DNA of 22,974 nt from Arthrobacter sp. ov118 (GTDB taxonomy: Bacteria; Actinomycetota; Actinomycetes; Actinomycetales; Micrococcaceae). The stretch is taken from assembly GCF_900116495.1 (NCBI RefSeq), contig NZ_FPAY01000018.1, positions 1 to 22,974 of the forward strand, in the 5' to 3' direction. The translations under genes and the position numbers were made by a program. Shown here piece by piece: positions 14,902 to 22,763 of the stretch. Numbering within the stretch: position 1 is the first letter of the stretch; each line of letters begins with the position of its first letter. Under the pieces are notes generated by a model. The model saw only the letters and a list, made by a program, of their open reading frames with translations, did not search any database and was not told where the DNA came from.

Positions 14902-17006
14902 GTGGAGTCCTTCGAGGCTGGAGCGGTCAGATTGGGCGGCGTTTGTTGGGCGGCGGGTGAACGGACGACGGCGGCGGCTCCGGCAACGAGGTTGAGGCCG
15001 CCGTCGAGCTCGGTTCCGGTGAGGAGGTCAGTGCCTTCCAGCGGCAGCCGGACGTCCCGGGTCCCGTGGTTGATGCAGAACGTCCAGTGGGTCCCGTCCT
15101 TGCTGCGCCGGGCGACTTCCACCCCGGCCGGCAGCTCGGGAATGAGCGGCTGCACGCCGGCATCGGCGCAGACGACGGCGAGCAGCTCGTCCAGTCCGTC
15201 CGGCGCGAGAGTGGTGGCGACATAGTAGGAGCGGCCGCTTCCGGCGCGGTTGCGGGTCACGGCGGGAGAGCCTGCAGCCGGTCCCTCAGCCACGGTCGCG
15301 AGGACCTCGGCAGTGGTGGCCCTGCCCAGTTCGTTCCAGCAGGTGCCCGCGCCGAAGCCGGTGAGCCGGACGCTTTCGCCGGCACGCAGCGGGAAGAACT
15401 CTTCCATGTGCACGCCCAGCAACCCGCTGAACGCGCCGGGGTAGCCGCCCAGCCGGATGTGGTCATTTTCGTCCACGACACCGGAGAAATACGTCACGAC
15501 GAAGTGCCCGCCGGCCCGGACGTAGGCGTCCAGATTCGCCGCTCCGGAGTCGTTCACGAGGTACTGCATCGGCGCAACCACGAGGCGGTAGCCGGAAAGG
15601 TCGTCGGTGCTTTGCCGGAAGTCCGTGGGGATGCCGGCACGGTAAAAGGCATCATGCCAACGCAGGGTTTCCGCGATGTTCGAGGCGTCCACACTCGGGT
15701 GCGAATCCAGTTCCGAGGCCCAGCGGGCGTCGGTGTCGTGGAGGATGGCGACGTCCACCGGGCCGGACGCCCCGGTGACCACCGACCCGCTGATTTCCGC
15801 CAAGCTGCGCAGCGCCTGGCCCAGCTGGACCACTTCGCGCCATACCTTGGTGTCCGTGCCGGCATGCGGCAAGAGCCCGGAGTGGAATTTCTCCGCGCCG
15901 GCGCGGGAGGCCCGCCACTGGAAGAAGAGGGCGCCGTCGGCTCCGCGCGCGACATGCTGCAGGGAATTGCGCAGCATCTCGCCGGGCGCTTTGGCGATGT
16001 TGCGGGCCTGCCAGTTGACGGCCGACGTGGAATGCTCCATCAGCAGCCACGGCTTGCCCTTCGCCCAGCCGCGGGCGAGGTCCGCGGCGGCCGCGAGCTC
16101 CTGGAAGTTCCGCGGGTCCTCGGCGTTGAGGTAGTGGTCGTTGGAGACCACATCCATTTCCTCGGACCAGCGCCAGTAGTCCACCGGCCGGTGCAGGCCC
16201 ATGCTGAAGCCCATGAAATTGGTGGTCACGGGGTGCCCCGAGTGCGAGCGGAGAATCGCGGCTTCGGCCCGAAAGCATTCCAGCAGCTCGTCGGAGGAGT
16301 AGCGAGCGAAGTCCAGCTGCTGGGTGGGGTTGACCCAAGTCCCGGAGGTCCGCGGCGGCAGGATTTGGTCCCAGGCCGAGTAGCGCTGGGACCAGAAGGC
16401 GGTGCCCCACGCGGCATTGAGGGCCTCGAGGCTGCCGTACCGGCGTTCGAGCCACTGCCGGAAGCCGGCGGCAGCGCCGTCCGAGAAGTCCGGCTGGTTG
16501 TGGCAGCCGTATTCATTGTGGACGTGCCACATGACGACGGCGGGATGGTCCTTGTACCGGGCGGCGATCTGCTCGGTCAGGGCTGCGGCCGCGCGGCGGT
16601 ATTCGGGGCTTGAGGCGGCGAAAGCCTGCCGGGAACCGTAACTGTGCCGCACGCCGTCGGCCGTCACCGGCAGTGACTGGGGGTACTTGTGGCTGAACCA
16701 GGGCGGCGGGGACGCGGTGGCGTTCGCCAAATCCACCCGGACGCCGTTGGCGTGCAGCAGGTCCAGGACCCGATCCAGCCAGCCGAACTCGTAGACCCCC
16801 TCGGACGGTTCCAGCAGGGACCAGCTGAAGATGCCCACACTGACCAAGTTGACGCCGGCCTCGCGCATCAGGCGGACGTCTTCGTCCCAGGTCTCCTCCG
16901 GCCACTGCTCGGGATTGTAGTCTCCGCCGAAGGCCAGCATCGGGCAGCCGTCCGGGCCGAGCCGGGCCGTGATGTAACCCATGGCGGGGTCGGTGGGGTT
17001 AGCCAC
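14895..17006 (-). CDS. GH42 beta-galactosidase
   Basis: A 703-aa glycoside hydrolase family 42 beta-galactosidase that cleaves terminal beta-galactosyl residues. The N-terminal barrel begins AFGGDYNPEQWPEETWDEDVRLM. The acid/base glutamate is E165 in HVHNEYGCHN and the nucleophile is E324 in LLMEHSTSAVNW. ATASPPPWFSHKYP and QLDFARYSSDELLECFR are also family segments. A middle trimerisation domain (~385-600, with YRLVVAPMQYLVND) and a C-terminal beta domain follow. There is no signal peptide, so it acts inside the cell on imported galactosides. The GTG at 17006 is chosen for its AGAGGAG four bases upstream; an ATG at 16982 would remove 8 residues. It is the first gene of the four-gene operon. 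The natural substrate may be lactose or plant galactosides; the sequence cannot decide. Confidence 0.96.
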   Translation of the reverse strand: MANPTDPAMGYITARLGPDGCPMLAFGGDYNPEQWPEETWDEDVRLMREAGVNLVSVGIFSWSLLEPSEGVYEFGWLDRVLDLLHANGVRVDLANATASPPPWFSHKYPQSLPVTADGVRHSYGSRQAFAASSPEYRRAAAALTEQIAARYKDHPAVVMWHVHNEYGCHNQPDFSDGAAAGFRQWLERRYGSLEALNAAWGTAFWSQRYSAWDQILPPRTSGTWVNPTQQLDFARYSSDELLECFRAEAAILRSHSGHPVTTNFMGFSMGLHRPVDYWRWSEEMDVVSNDHYLNAEDPRNFQELAAAADLARGWAKGKPWLLMEHSTSAVNWQARNIAKAPGEMLRNSLQHVARGADGALFFQWRASRAGAEKFHSGLLPHAGTDTKVWREVVQLGQALRSLAEISGSVVTGASGPVDVAILHDTDARWASELDSHPSVDASNIAETLRWHDAFYRAGIPTDFRQSTDDLSGYRLVVAPMQYLVNDSGAANLDAYVRAGGHFVVTYFSGVVDENDHIRLGGYPGAFSGLLGVHMEEFFPLRAGESVRLTGFGAGTCWNELGRATTAEVLATVAEGPAAGSPAVTRNRAGSGRSYYVATTLAPDGLDELLAVVCADAGVQPLIPELPAGVEVARRSKDGTHWTFCINHGTRDVRLPLEGTDLLTGTELDGGLNLVAGAAAVVRSPAAQQTPPNLTAPASKDSTC

Positions 17007-17050
17007 GTGTCTCCTCTGGAATAACGCGGTGGCGCAAAGTAGCTGGCAGG

Positions 17051-17063
17051 TTATCAATCATAA
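17051..17063 (-). promoter_or_regulatory. Candidate operator overlapping the beta-galactosidase -10
   Basis: On the minus strand the 13-mer TTATGATTGATAA is a pseudo-palindrome (TTAT-N5-ATAA) and covers the whole -10 hexamer. It is A/T-rich in a high-GC genome. Its position would let a bound repressor, most simply the operon's own DeoR-type protein, block RNA polymerase. Binding is inferred. Confidence 0.45.
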
Positions 17064-17084
17064 TCGCACAATAAAGAACGTCAA
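17057..17084 (-). promoter_or_regulatory. Promoter of the beta-galactosidase/galTK operon
   Basis: Read on the minus strand, TTGACG (17079-17084) and TATGAT (17057-17062) are separated by 16 nt; each hexamer differs from consensus by one base. Transcription would start near 17050, leaving a leader of about 45 nt that includes the AGAGGAG ribosome binding site before the GTG at 17006. This is the best sigma-70-type promoter seen in the window. Confidence 0.8.
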
Positions 17085-17138
17085 CAGGTAAAAAAGAACA
17101 CTGTGGTTCATGTCCGTCTTCGGGTGCCGGGCCGTCCG

Positions 17139-17155
17139 GTGGCTGGAACAGCCAC
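17139..17155. promoter_or_regulatory. Inverted repeat between the two divergent promoters
   Basis: GTGGCT (17139-17144) and AGCCAC (17150-17155) flank GGAAC. It lies 13 nt upstream of the -35 candidate for the beta-helix gene and 54 nt upstream of the galactosidase -35. It could bind a regulator of the beta-helix gene or be chance. Confidence 0.3.
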
Positions 17156-17168
17156 GATGGGCGGGCCG

Positions 17169-17197
17169 TTGACTATGCAGTGGCGCGCTCTTAGCGT
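17169..17197 (+). promoter_or_regulatory. Candidate promoter of the beta-helix protein gene
   Basis: TTGACT (17169-17174) and TAGCGT (17192-17197) are separated by 17 nt. The -35 is close to consensus and the -10 fits TAnnnT only. A start near 17204 would leave a 77-nt leader before the ATG at 17281. Confidence 0.5.
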
Positions 17198-17280
17198 TAA
17201 GCCCGTCAGGGTGCCGACGCGGTCCGCAGGCCGCGGCAGCACCCGCTCCGCGGATACATGGCGAAAACCCAGGTGCACCC

Positions 17281-18606
17281 ATGAAGATCAGGCCCACAGC
17301 CGCCGCCACGCTGCTCATCCTGCTGTTCCTGGGCGGATCGCTCGGCGGCGCCTCCGCCCCGGCGTCGGCCGCGGGGACCACGTACTACGTAAGTGAGGAC
17401 GGGAGTGACACCAACGCCGGGACTGCTCCCGGCTCCGCCTGGGAGACGCTCGACAAGGTTAACGCCGCCGCACTGCGGCCTGGGGACTCTGTCAGCTTTC
17501 GCCGGGGCGACGTCTACTCTGGCGGCCTCGTGATTGGCCGGAGCGGAACGAGCCGGCTCAGGATCACTCTCAATGCCTACGGAAGCGGGGGCGCGCCCAC
17601 CATTACCGGCGGGCTGACGGGCACCTGCGTCAAGCTCGACGGCAGCTACCTTACGGTGGACGGCCTGCGCGCGGAGTCGTGCGGATATGCCGGGTTCAGC
17701 GTCTACGGCAACCACGCTTCCGTGCGGAATTCCGCCGCGAGCAACAACGCCGCCGGCATCAAGGTCAGTGAGGGCTCGGACTTCGGCAGCTATTCGAACA
17801 ACACGCTCGCTGGCAACAACATCATGAACGTCAACACGCGGGGCTCGCAGTGCGGCACCGCGAAGGCCGTGCAGTGCAGTGATGATTCAGGAGCCTTCGG
17901 CTTCCTCATCAACGGCAGCGACAACGAGTTCACCGGTAATACCGTCACCGGTTCCATTGCCCTGTCCTACGACTTCGGCCATGATGGCAGCGCCTTCGAG
18001 ATCTTCAACGGTAACCGGAACCAGATCCACCACAACGTGGCGGTGGACAATAACGTCTTCTCCGAAATCGGGCGTGGGGGCGCGGGCACCGCCGACGGCA
18101 ACAGCTACAGCTACAACCTCGTCAGGTCCACCTGCGGCGGTAATTGCTCCCAGGCGATGGGGCTGATTGCGCGCGGTCGGACGTCGTCGTTCGGTCCGAC
18201 CAACGGCACCACGTTCGAGCACAACACCGTGTGGCTGAACGGGCCGGATTCCCAGGCTGTCGTCTGCCATGCATCCTGCCCGGCCTCCACCGTCATCAGG
18301 GCGAACATCCTCGTGGCGGTCCAAAACGCGTTGTGGATGGACAGCACTGGCTGGACAGAGGAGCAGAACGTCATCAACGGGCCCACCAACATCGTTCCCA
18401 GCGCAACATCCACCACCGAGCCCGCCGGATTTGTGGATGCCCCCGCCGACCTCCACCTTGCCGTCGGCAGCCCCGCGATCGACCGTGCTGGCGCGAGCCT
18501 GTTCCCCATGGATCTGGACGGTCGCCCGGCAACCCGGGACGGTGACTGCCAAGGCAGTCAAGCGGCCGATGCGGGAACCTACGAGTACACTCCGGCCAAC
18601 TGCTGA
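17281..18606 (+). CDS. Secreted right-handed parallel beta-helix protein
   Basis: A 441-aa exported protein. Residues 1-31 are a signal peptide with cleavage likely after APASAA. The mature chain starts TTYYVSEDGSDTNAGTAPGSAWETLDKV, a typical opening of DUF1565/pectate-lyase-like beta-helices. The middle (~100-350) shows repeated Asn-rich coils such as SDNEFTGNTVTGS, NRNQIHHNVAVDNN and NGTTFEHNTVWLN. The end (SPAIDRAGA, DLDGRPATRDGDC, DAGTYEY) matches the closing segment of many surface beta-helix proteins. Families with this fold bind or cleave polysaccharides, but no catalytic residues can be assigned. The ATG has AGGTG five bases upstream. It is divergent from the beta-galactosidase operon, which hints at, but does not prove, a role with plant or algal polysaccharides. 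Confidence 0.85.
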   Translation: MKIRPTAAATLLILLFLGGSLGGASAPASAAGTTYYVSEDGSDTNAGTAPGSAWETLDKVNAAALRPGDSVSFRRGDVYSGGLVIGRSGTSRLRITLNAYGSGGAPTITGGLTGTCVKLDGSYLTVDGLRAESCGYAGFSVYGNHASVRNSAASNNAAGIKVSEGSDFGSYSNNTLAGNNIMNVNTRGSQCGTAKAVQCSDDSGAFGFLINGSDNEFTGNTVTGSIALSYDFGHDGSAFEIFNGNRNQIHHNVAVDNNVFSEIGRGGAGTADGNSYSYNLVRSTCGGNCSQAMGLIARGRTSSFGPTNGTTFEHNTVWLNGPDSQAVVCHASCPASTVIRANILVAVQNALWMDSTGWTEEQNVINGPTNIVPSATSTTEPAGFVDAPADLHLAVGSPAIDRAGASLFPMDLDGRPATRDGDCQGSQAADAGTYEYTPANC

Positions 18607-18780
18607 CCGGAACACCGCGGCCGGAATCCCCTCAACGGGTGTGCCGGCCCGGACCTGCAGACGTTACATAGATGCAACTGCCGGGACACCCTTCCGAAAT
18701 CGCGCCGGGGAGATACTTGAACTGCGCCTTCCCGGGGCGCTTCCTATGAAGGCATTGGGGATTACCAGAAGGATGCGCCG

Positions 18781-21408
18781 ATGCCCACTCCGCTGAACCA
18801 GTCGCTCGCTGCCTCCGCCCTCCTGACGAAATCACTGCCGCTGGGCCTGCTCCGGGCCTTCGTGCAGACGGACGCTGCCGGTGACGGGCTGACACCGCAA
18901 CTGTTGGCCGAGCTGAAGATCCTGGCCCGCACGCCCGGCCTGCTGGTGGCCTGCAACTACGGCGGAACCTTGTGCACCGCGGAAGGCATTTCCACCGAGA
19001 CCCTGCCGCTGGCCGGTGCCGCTATTGCCCTTCGCGCGTTGGCCGCCCTGCCCAACACGCACGCCGCCGTCATTTCCGGCCGGTCCCTTCGCGATCTCGC
19101 CGCCGTCTCACGTCTGCCGGCCGAAGTTCACCTGGTGGGCTCACACGGCGCCGAGTTCGACATGGGCTACGCCCACAGCCTCTCACTGGCAACAGAGTCA
19201 GTTCTCCAGCAAGCCCACCGGGCTCTCGCCGAAACGATCGGGGCATACCGCGGCATCAGCATCGAACGCAAGCCTGTAGCGGTGTCCGTCCACACCCGGC
19301 CCGCAGGGCCAGACATTGTGGCGCTGGCCACCCGGCAGGCATCCCGCATCGCCAACGAGAACGGGCTGCACTTCATCGTGGACGGCTCGGTGCTGGACCT
19401 TTCCGTAGTCGAACCGTCTAAAGCGGGCGCGCTGGAGCACCTGCGCTCCGTGCTCGGCGTCAGCGCCGCCCTCTACGCCGGGGACGCGTCCAGCGATGAG
19501 CTGGCCATGGCAACCCTGCGCGGGCCTGACATGGCGTTGCGCGTGGGGGAGGGGGTCAGCGTGGCCAAGCACCGGCTCAGGGACCCCGAGGCCTTCTCCC
19601 GTGTCCTGGCAATCCTCTTCGAACTGCGGCGGGCGTGGCTCTTCGGCGAGGACGCCGTCGGGCTGGAACGGCACTCGATGATCGGCAACGGATCATCCAC
19701 TGCCCTGATCACGCCTGATGCGAAAATCTGCTGGATGAGTCACCCGCTGCCGGACTCGGGATCCCTGTTCGCCCATCTCCTTGGCGGCGACGCGGCCGGC
19801 CACTTCAGCGTGGAACCGGTAAAGTCCTCGCAGGTCCTGAGCCAGCGTTACGTGGACAGCACCATGATTGTCGAAACCCGCTGGGCAGACGTCACCGTGA
19901 CGGACTACCTGGAACCGGCCCCGGAGGGCATCACGAGCTTGGTTCGCGTACTTTCGGGCACCGGGGCGGCGCGGATTGTGTTCGCTCCGCGTCCGGACTA
20001 CGCAAACGCACCGTTCAGCATGGAGGCGCGCGGGACGGAGCTGCACGTGGCGGGCACCGCAGATCCGATCATCCTGCTGGCGCCCGGCGTGACTTTTTCC
20101 ATCACCTCGGACGGCCGGCACGCCACCGCAACGGCCGACGTCGATCTCCGCGGCGGGCCCGCGGTCCTCAACCTGCGCTGCGGCGACACGGAACCGCCGC
20201 CCGCGGTGCCCGTCGACGAAATGAGCCGGCGCTCCGCCGTCGCCCATCATTCCCGGCGCTGGGTCCACGAGCTGCAACTGCCCGGCGTGAAGCCCTCGCT
20301 GGTCCGCCGGTCCGCGCTGGTGCTCCGGGCACTGGTTCACGAACCCACCGGCGCCGTGCTGGCCGCGCCTACCACCTCGCTCCCGGAAGGAATCGGCGGT
20401 ACCCGAAACTGGGACTACCGGTACTGCTGGCTGCGGGACGGGTCCATGACCGTCAACGCCCTCGTGGACTTGGGTTCCACCGCGGAGGCCGAGGGCTTCC
20501 TGACCTGGCTGGGCCAAATCCTGGCGCACGCGCCGGGTCCGGAGTGGCTCCATCCGCTGTACTCGGTGACCGGGGCGCCGCTGTCCACCGAAGCAATCAT
20601 CGAGAGCCTGCCCGGCTACGCGGGTTCACGCCCGGTCCGGATCGGCAATGCCGCCGACCACCAGGTGCAGCTGGACGTGTTCGGCCCGATTGCCGAGCTG
20701 ATCGATGCCCTGAGCGCGCGACAGGGCGCGCTGACCGAGGGCCACTGGGAGCTGCTGGTCCAGATGGCCTCGGCCGTGCTGGCCCGCTGGCATGAGCCCG
20801 ACCACGGCATCTGGGAGGCGCGGCGGGCGCCCCGGCACCACGTCTACACGAAGGTGATGTGCTGGGTGGCGCTGGACCGGGCGCTGCGCACGGCGGCCCG
20901 GTACGGCCGGGAGCCGCTGCCGGGCTGGAAACCGGCGGCGGCTCTCATCCGCGAGCAGGTCCTGCGCGAGGGCTGGGACGAGACTGCCCGCTCCTATACC
21001 GTGGCGTACGACAGTCCGGACCTGGACGCGGCCGTGCTGCACATCGGGCTGTCCGGGCTGCTGGACGTCAGTGACCAGCGCTTCCTCGACACCGTCACGG
21101 CCGTGGAGCGGGAACTGCGCGTGGGGCCCACCGTCTTCCGGTACAGGTACGACGACGGCCTGCCGGGTTTGGAGGGCGGCTTCCACATCTGCACCACGTG
21201 GCTAATCGAAGCCTACATCGCCGTGGGCCGGATCGAGGAGGCCTGGGACCTGTTCGACCAGCTGGTGAACCTGTTCGGGCCCACAGGGTTGCTGCCCGAG
21301 GAATACGACCCCGGCACCGAAACCCATCTGGGCAACCATCCGCAGGCGTACTCCCACCTGGGGTTCATCCGCTGCGCCCGGCTCCTGGATGCGCACCAGA
21401 AAACCTGA
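18781..21408 (+). CDS. Degenerate trehalose-phosphatase domain fused to GH15 glycosidase
   Basis: An 875-aa two-domain protein. Residues ~45-285 resemble OtsB-type trehalose-6-phosphate phosphatase: ISGRSLRDL at 98-106, GSHGAE at 120-125, ERKPVAVSVHTR at 162-173 and YAGDASSDE at 232-240. The motif I DxDGT is NYGGT (N59, G61), so both catalytic aspartates are lost, and the motif IV second Asp is A236. The phosphatase is probably inactive. Residues ~295-870 form a GH15 glucoamylase/trehalase-type protein: a beta-rich start, GTRNWDYRYCWLRDGSMTVNAL (540-561), GYAGSRPVRIGNAADHQVQLDVFG (612-635), GIWEARR with candidate acid E679, YTKVMCWVALDRAL, and GLEGGFHICTTWL with candidate base E798. The hydrolase part looks intact; trehalose or an alpha-glucan is the likely substrate. 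AGAAGGA lies 7 nt before the ATG. No signal peptide is present. No otsA or treYZ gene is nearby. Confidence 0.9.
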   Translation: MPTPLNQSLAASALLTKSLPLGLLRAFVQTDAAGDGLTPQLLAELKILARTPGLLVACNYGGTLCTAEGISTETLPLAGAAIALRALAALPNTHAAVISGRSLRDLAAVSRLPAEVHLVGSHGAEFDMGYAHSLSLATESVLQQAHRALAETIGAYRGISIERKPVAVSVHTRPAGPDIVALATRQASRIANENGLHFIVDGSVLDLSVVEPSKAGALEHLRSVLGVSAALYAGDASSDELAMATLRGPDMALRVGEGVSVAKHRLRDPEAFSRVLAILFELRRAWLFGEDAVGLERHSMIGNGSSTALITPDAKICWMSHPLPDSGSLFAHLLGGDAAGHFSVEPVKSSQVLSQRYVDSTMIVETRWADVTVTDYLEPAPEGITSLVRVLSGTGAARIVFAPRPDYANAPFSMEARGTELHVAGTADPIILLAPGVTFSITSDGRHATATADVDLRGGPAVLNLRCGDTEPPPAVPVDEMSRRSAVAHHSRRWVHELQLPGVKPSLVRRSALVLRALVHEPTGAVLAAPTTSLPEGIGGTRNWDYRYCWLRDGSMTVNALVDLGSTAEAEGFLTWLGQILAHAPGPEWLHPLYSVTGAPLSTEAIIESLPGYAGSRPVRIGNAADHQVQLDVFGPIAELIDALSARQGALTEGHWELLVQMASAVLARWHEPDHGIWEARRAPRHHVYTKVMCWVALDRALRTAARYGREPLPGWKPAAALIREQVLREGWDETARSYTVAYDSPDLDAAVLHIGLSGLLDVSDQRFLDTVTAVERELRVGPTVFRYRYDDGLPGLEGGFHICTTWLIEAYIAVGRIEEAWDLFDQLVNLFGPTGLLPEEYDPGTETHLGNHPQAYSHLGFIRCARLLDAHQKT

Positions 21409-21450
21409 TCGCCGCTACTCGCAGCCGGAACGGGGGAACCGGCGTGCTTG

Positions 21451-22644
21451 CTACTCGCAACCGACGCCGTCCCCGTCGCGATCCAGCCTGGTGCTGTACC
21501 CCGGCTGGCCGATGCGGATGGGTGCCGCGCCGGCGGCGCGGACAGCGGTGCAGTTTGCATAGGACACTGCGGCCGCCGGTGCTGGTGCTGGTGCGGGCGC
21601 CTTCTGAACCTGCGCCGGGGCAATCGGGGCAATCGGGGCGGCGGCCGGTGCCTGGGCTGCTGGAACGGCCGCCGGCGCCGGCGCGGCCTGCGCAGGAGCG
21701 GCAGCCGGCCGGTTGGTCGGTGCCAGGGCGTTCGGGCAGTCTGACAGCACCCGGACCATGGCATCGTGCTCGGCCTGGGTCACCCAGAGGCCGTAGCTGG
21801 ATTTCACCGAAATCTGGCGGGCAACATAGTCGCAGCGGTAGGACTTGTTTGGTGGCAGCCAGGTGGCGGCATCGCCGTCGCTCTTGCTCATGTTGGCAGG
21901 GCCGTCCACGGCTAGCAGGTTCAGTGGATCGTTCGCGAAGGACAGCCGCTGGGCGGCGCTGAGCCGTTGCGCACCCTTTTGCCAGGCGTCGCTGAGCGCC
22001 ACGACGTGGTCGATCTGGACCGCTGTGCTGGTGGCATTGCCGCGCAGGAAACTAATGGTCGCGGCCGTATAGGGATCGTTCAGGACACCGGAGAGCACCA
22101 CGCAGTCCCGCGTCCCGGGCTTGAGCGCGATGGTCTTGAGGTCGCGGCGAAGCATGTCATTGCGGGTATCGCAGCCGTTGTGGTCGGCGTCCGCCCAAGC
22201 CGGGCCGAACTGGTCACGGGAATAGCCCGTCTTCGGCGCGCGGCCCTTGACGGGCAGCGTCGCCAGCACTGCCAGGGCCTTGCTGGCGAAGGCGGGCTGC
22301 TGGTGCGGGGCACCGACACCGGGAGCGTTGACTGCCGGGGTGGTCGCCGGATCCAGCGGAGCGCTGTCCGTGCCGGCTGACGCGGTGGCGGACGGCGTAG
22401 CGGACGCGGCCGCCGTCGCTGGGCGGACGCCGGGTCCAGCCGCCGGGACTGCCCCGGGACCGGCGCACGCCGACGTCGCGACAAGCAGCAGGCCCGCCAC
22501 TCCGCGGGCTATCCAGTCCACCGGGCCGATCTTCCGGCCGCGGGCGGTGCTGGACTGGACGCCCCTTGATGCGGCGCTACCCGACCGGGTGCTGCTGGAC
22601 TGGGTACTGCTGGACCGGGTGCTGCCTGATCGCGTGCTGAGCAA
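21451..22644 (-). CDS. Exported HNH nuclease (DUF1524-like) with Excalibur domain
   Basis: A protein of up to 397 aa. Residues ~115-305 are an HNH nuclease of the GmrSD C-terminal/DUF1524 type: YSRDQFGPAWADADHNGCDTRN, then IDHVVALSDAW (H213), FANDPLNLLAVDG (N239, N242) and NMSKSDGDAATWLP (N251). Cysteine pairs such as C158/C181 and C271/C303 suggest disulfides. A Pro/Ala-rich linker (~310-360) leads to a C-terminal Excalibur calcium-binding module (~361-397) ending DRDGDGVGCE. Residues 43-60 (DWIARGVAGLLLVATSAC) form a signal peptide with a possible lipobox at C60, so the protein is exported and perhaps lipid-anchored. The start is uncertain. TTG at 22644 has AGGGG five bases upstream and includes a Ser/Thr/Arg repeat. 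GTG at 22521 gives a normal-length signal peptide. Extracellular DNA cleavage for nutrition or defence is inferred. Confidence 0.85.
   Translation of the reverse strand: MLSTRSGSTRSSSTQSSSTRSGSAASRGVQSSTARGRKIGPVDWIARGVAGLLLVATSACAGPGAVPAAGPGVRPATAAASATPSATASAGTDSAPLDPATTPAVNAPGVGAPHQQPAFASKALAVLATLPVKGRAPKTGYSRDQFGPAWADADHNGCDTRNDMLRRDLKTIALKPGTRDCVVLSGVLNDPYTAATISFLRGNATSTAVQIDHVVALSDAWQKGAQRLSAAQRLSFANDPLNLLAVDGPANMSKSDGDAATWLPPNKSYRCDYVARQISVKSSYGLWVTQAEHDAMVRVLSDCPNALAPTNRPAAAPAQAAPAPAAVPAAQAPAAAPIAPIAPAQVQKAPAPAPAPAAAVSYANCTAVRAAGAAPIRIGQPGYSTRLDRDGDGVGCE
22546..22635. repeat. 15-bp tandem repeat array at the nuclease gene 5' end
   Basis: Six imperfect 15-bp units run head to tail; the four at 22576-22635 are closest to the unit GCTGCTGGACCGGGT, and the two at 22546-22575 are more diverged. 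On the minus strand they encode pentads such as TRSGS, TRSSS and TQSSS, before the signal peptide of the HNH protein. Since 15 is a multiple of three, copy-number change would keep the frame. Confidence 0.8.
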
Positions 22645-22763
22645 TTCTTCCCCTACTTCATGCTGTTGCCCCGGTATCCGCGGGGCGGCTTAAGACCGGT
22701 CCCAGCCTACCGGCGCACACAGCAACGCGGGGTCACATCGCGCCCATGCGCGGGGGCGGTTTC
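22645..22763. other. Gap between nuclease gene and IS30-like element
   Basis: About 120 nt holding the leader of the HNH gene (minus strand) up to the edge of the insertion element. The AGGGG ribosome binding site for the TTG start lies at its inner end. No clear promoter or terminator is seen. Confidence 0.4.

Noticed and set aside
15066..16613. 515-codon plus-strand open frame opposite the beta-galactosidase
   Set aside because: The GH42 catalytic motifs are on the minus strand; the opposite frame shows no family features.
14086..17006. A new carbohydrate system in the galactosidase cluster
   Set aside because: The gene content is a known type of beta-galactoside/Leloir operon; only its control details seem worth a closer look.
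17007..17057. Longer beta-galactosidase start at 17057
   Set aside because: That codon lies in the predicted -10 hexamer, so it would precede the transcript start. The AGAGGAG site supports GTG at 17006.
18607..18780. Promoter for the phosphatase-GH15 gene (TTGAAC near 18718, TATGAA near 18745)
   Set aside because: Spacing of about 22 nt is too long for a standard promoter, so no call was made.
22576..22635. Possible CRISPR array
   Set aside because: Units are contiguous 15-mers without spacers, and they are explained as a tandem repeat in or near a coding sequence.
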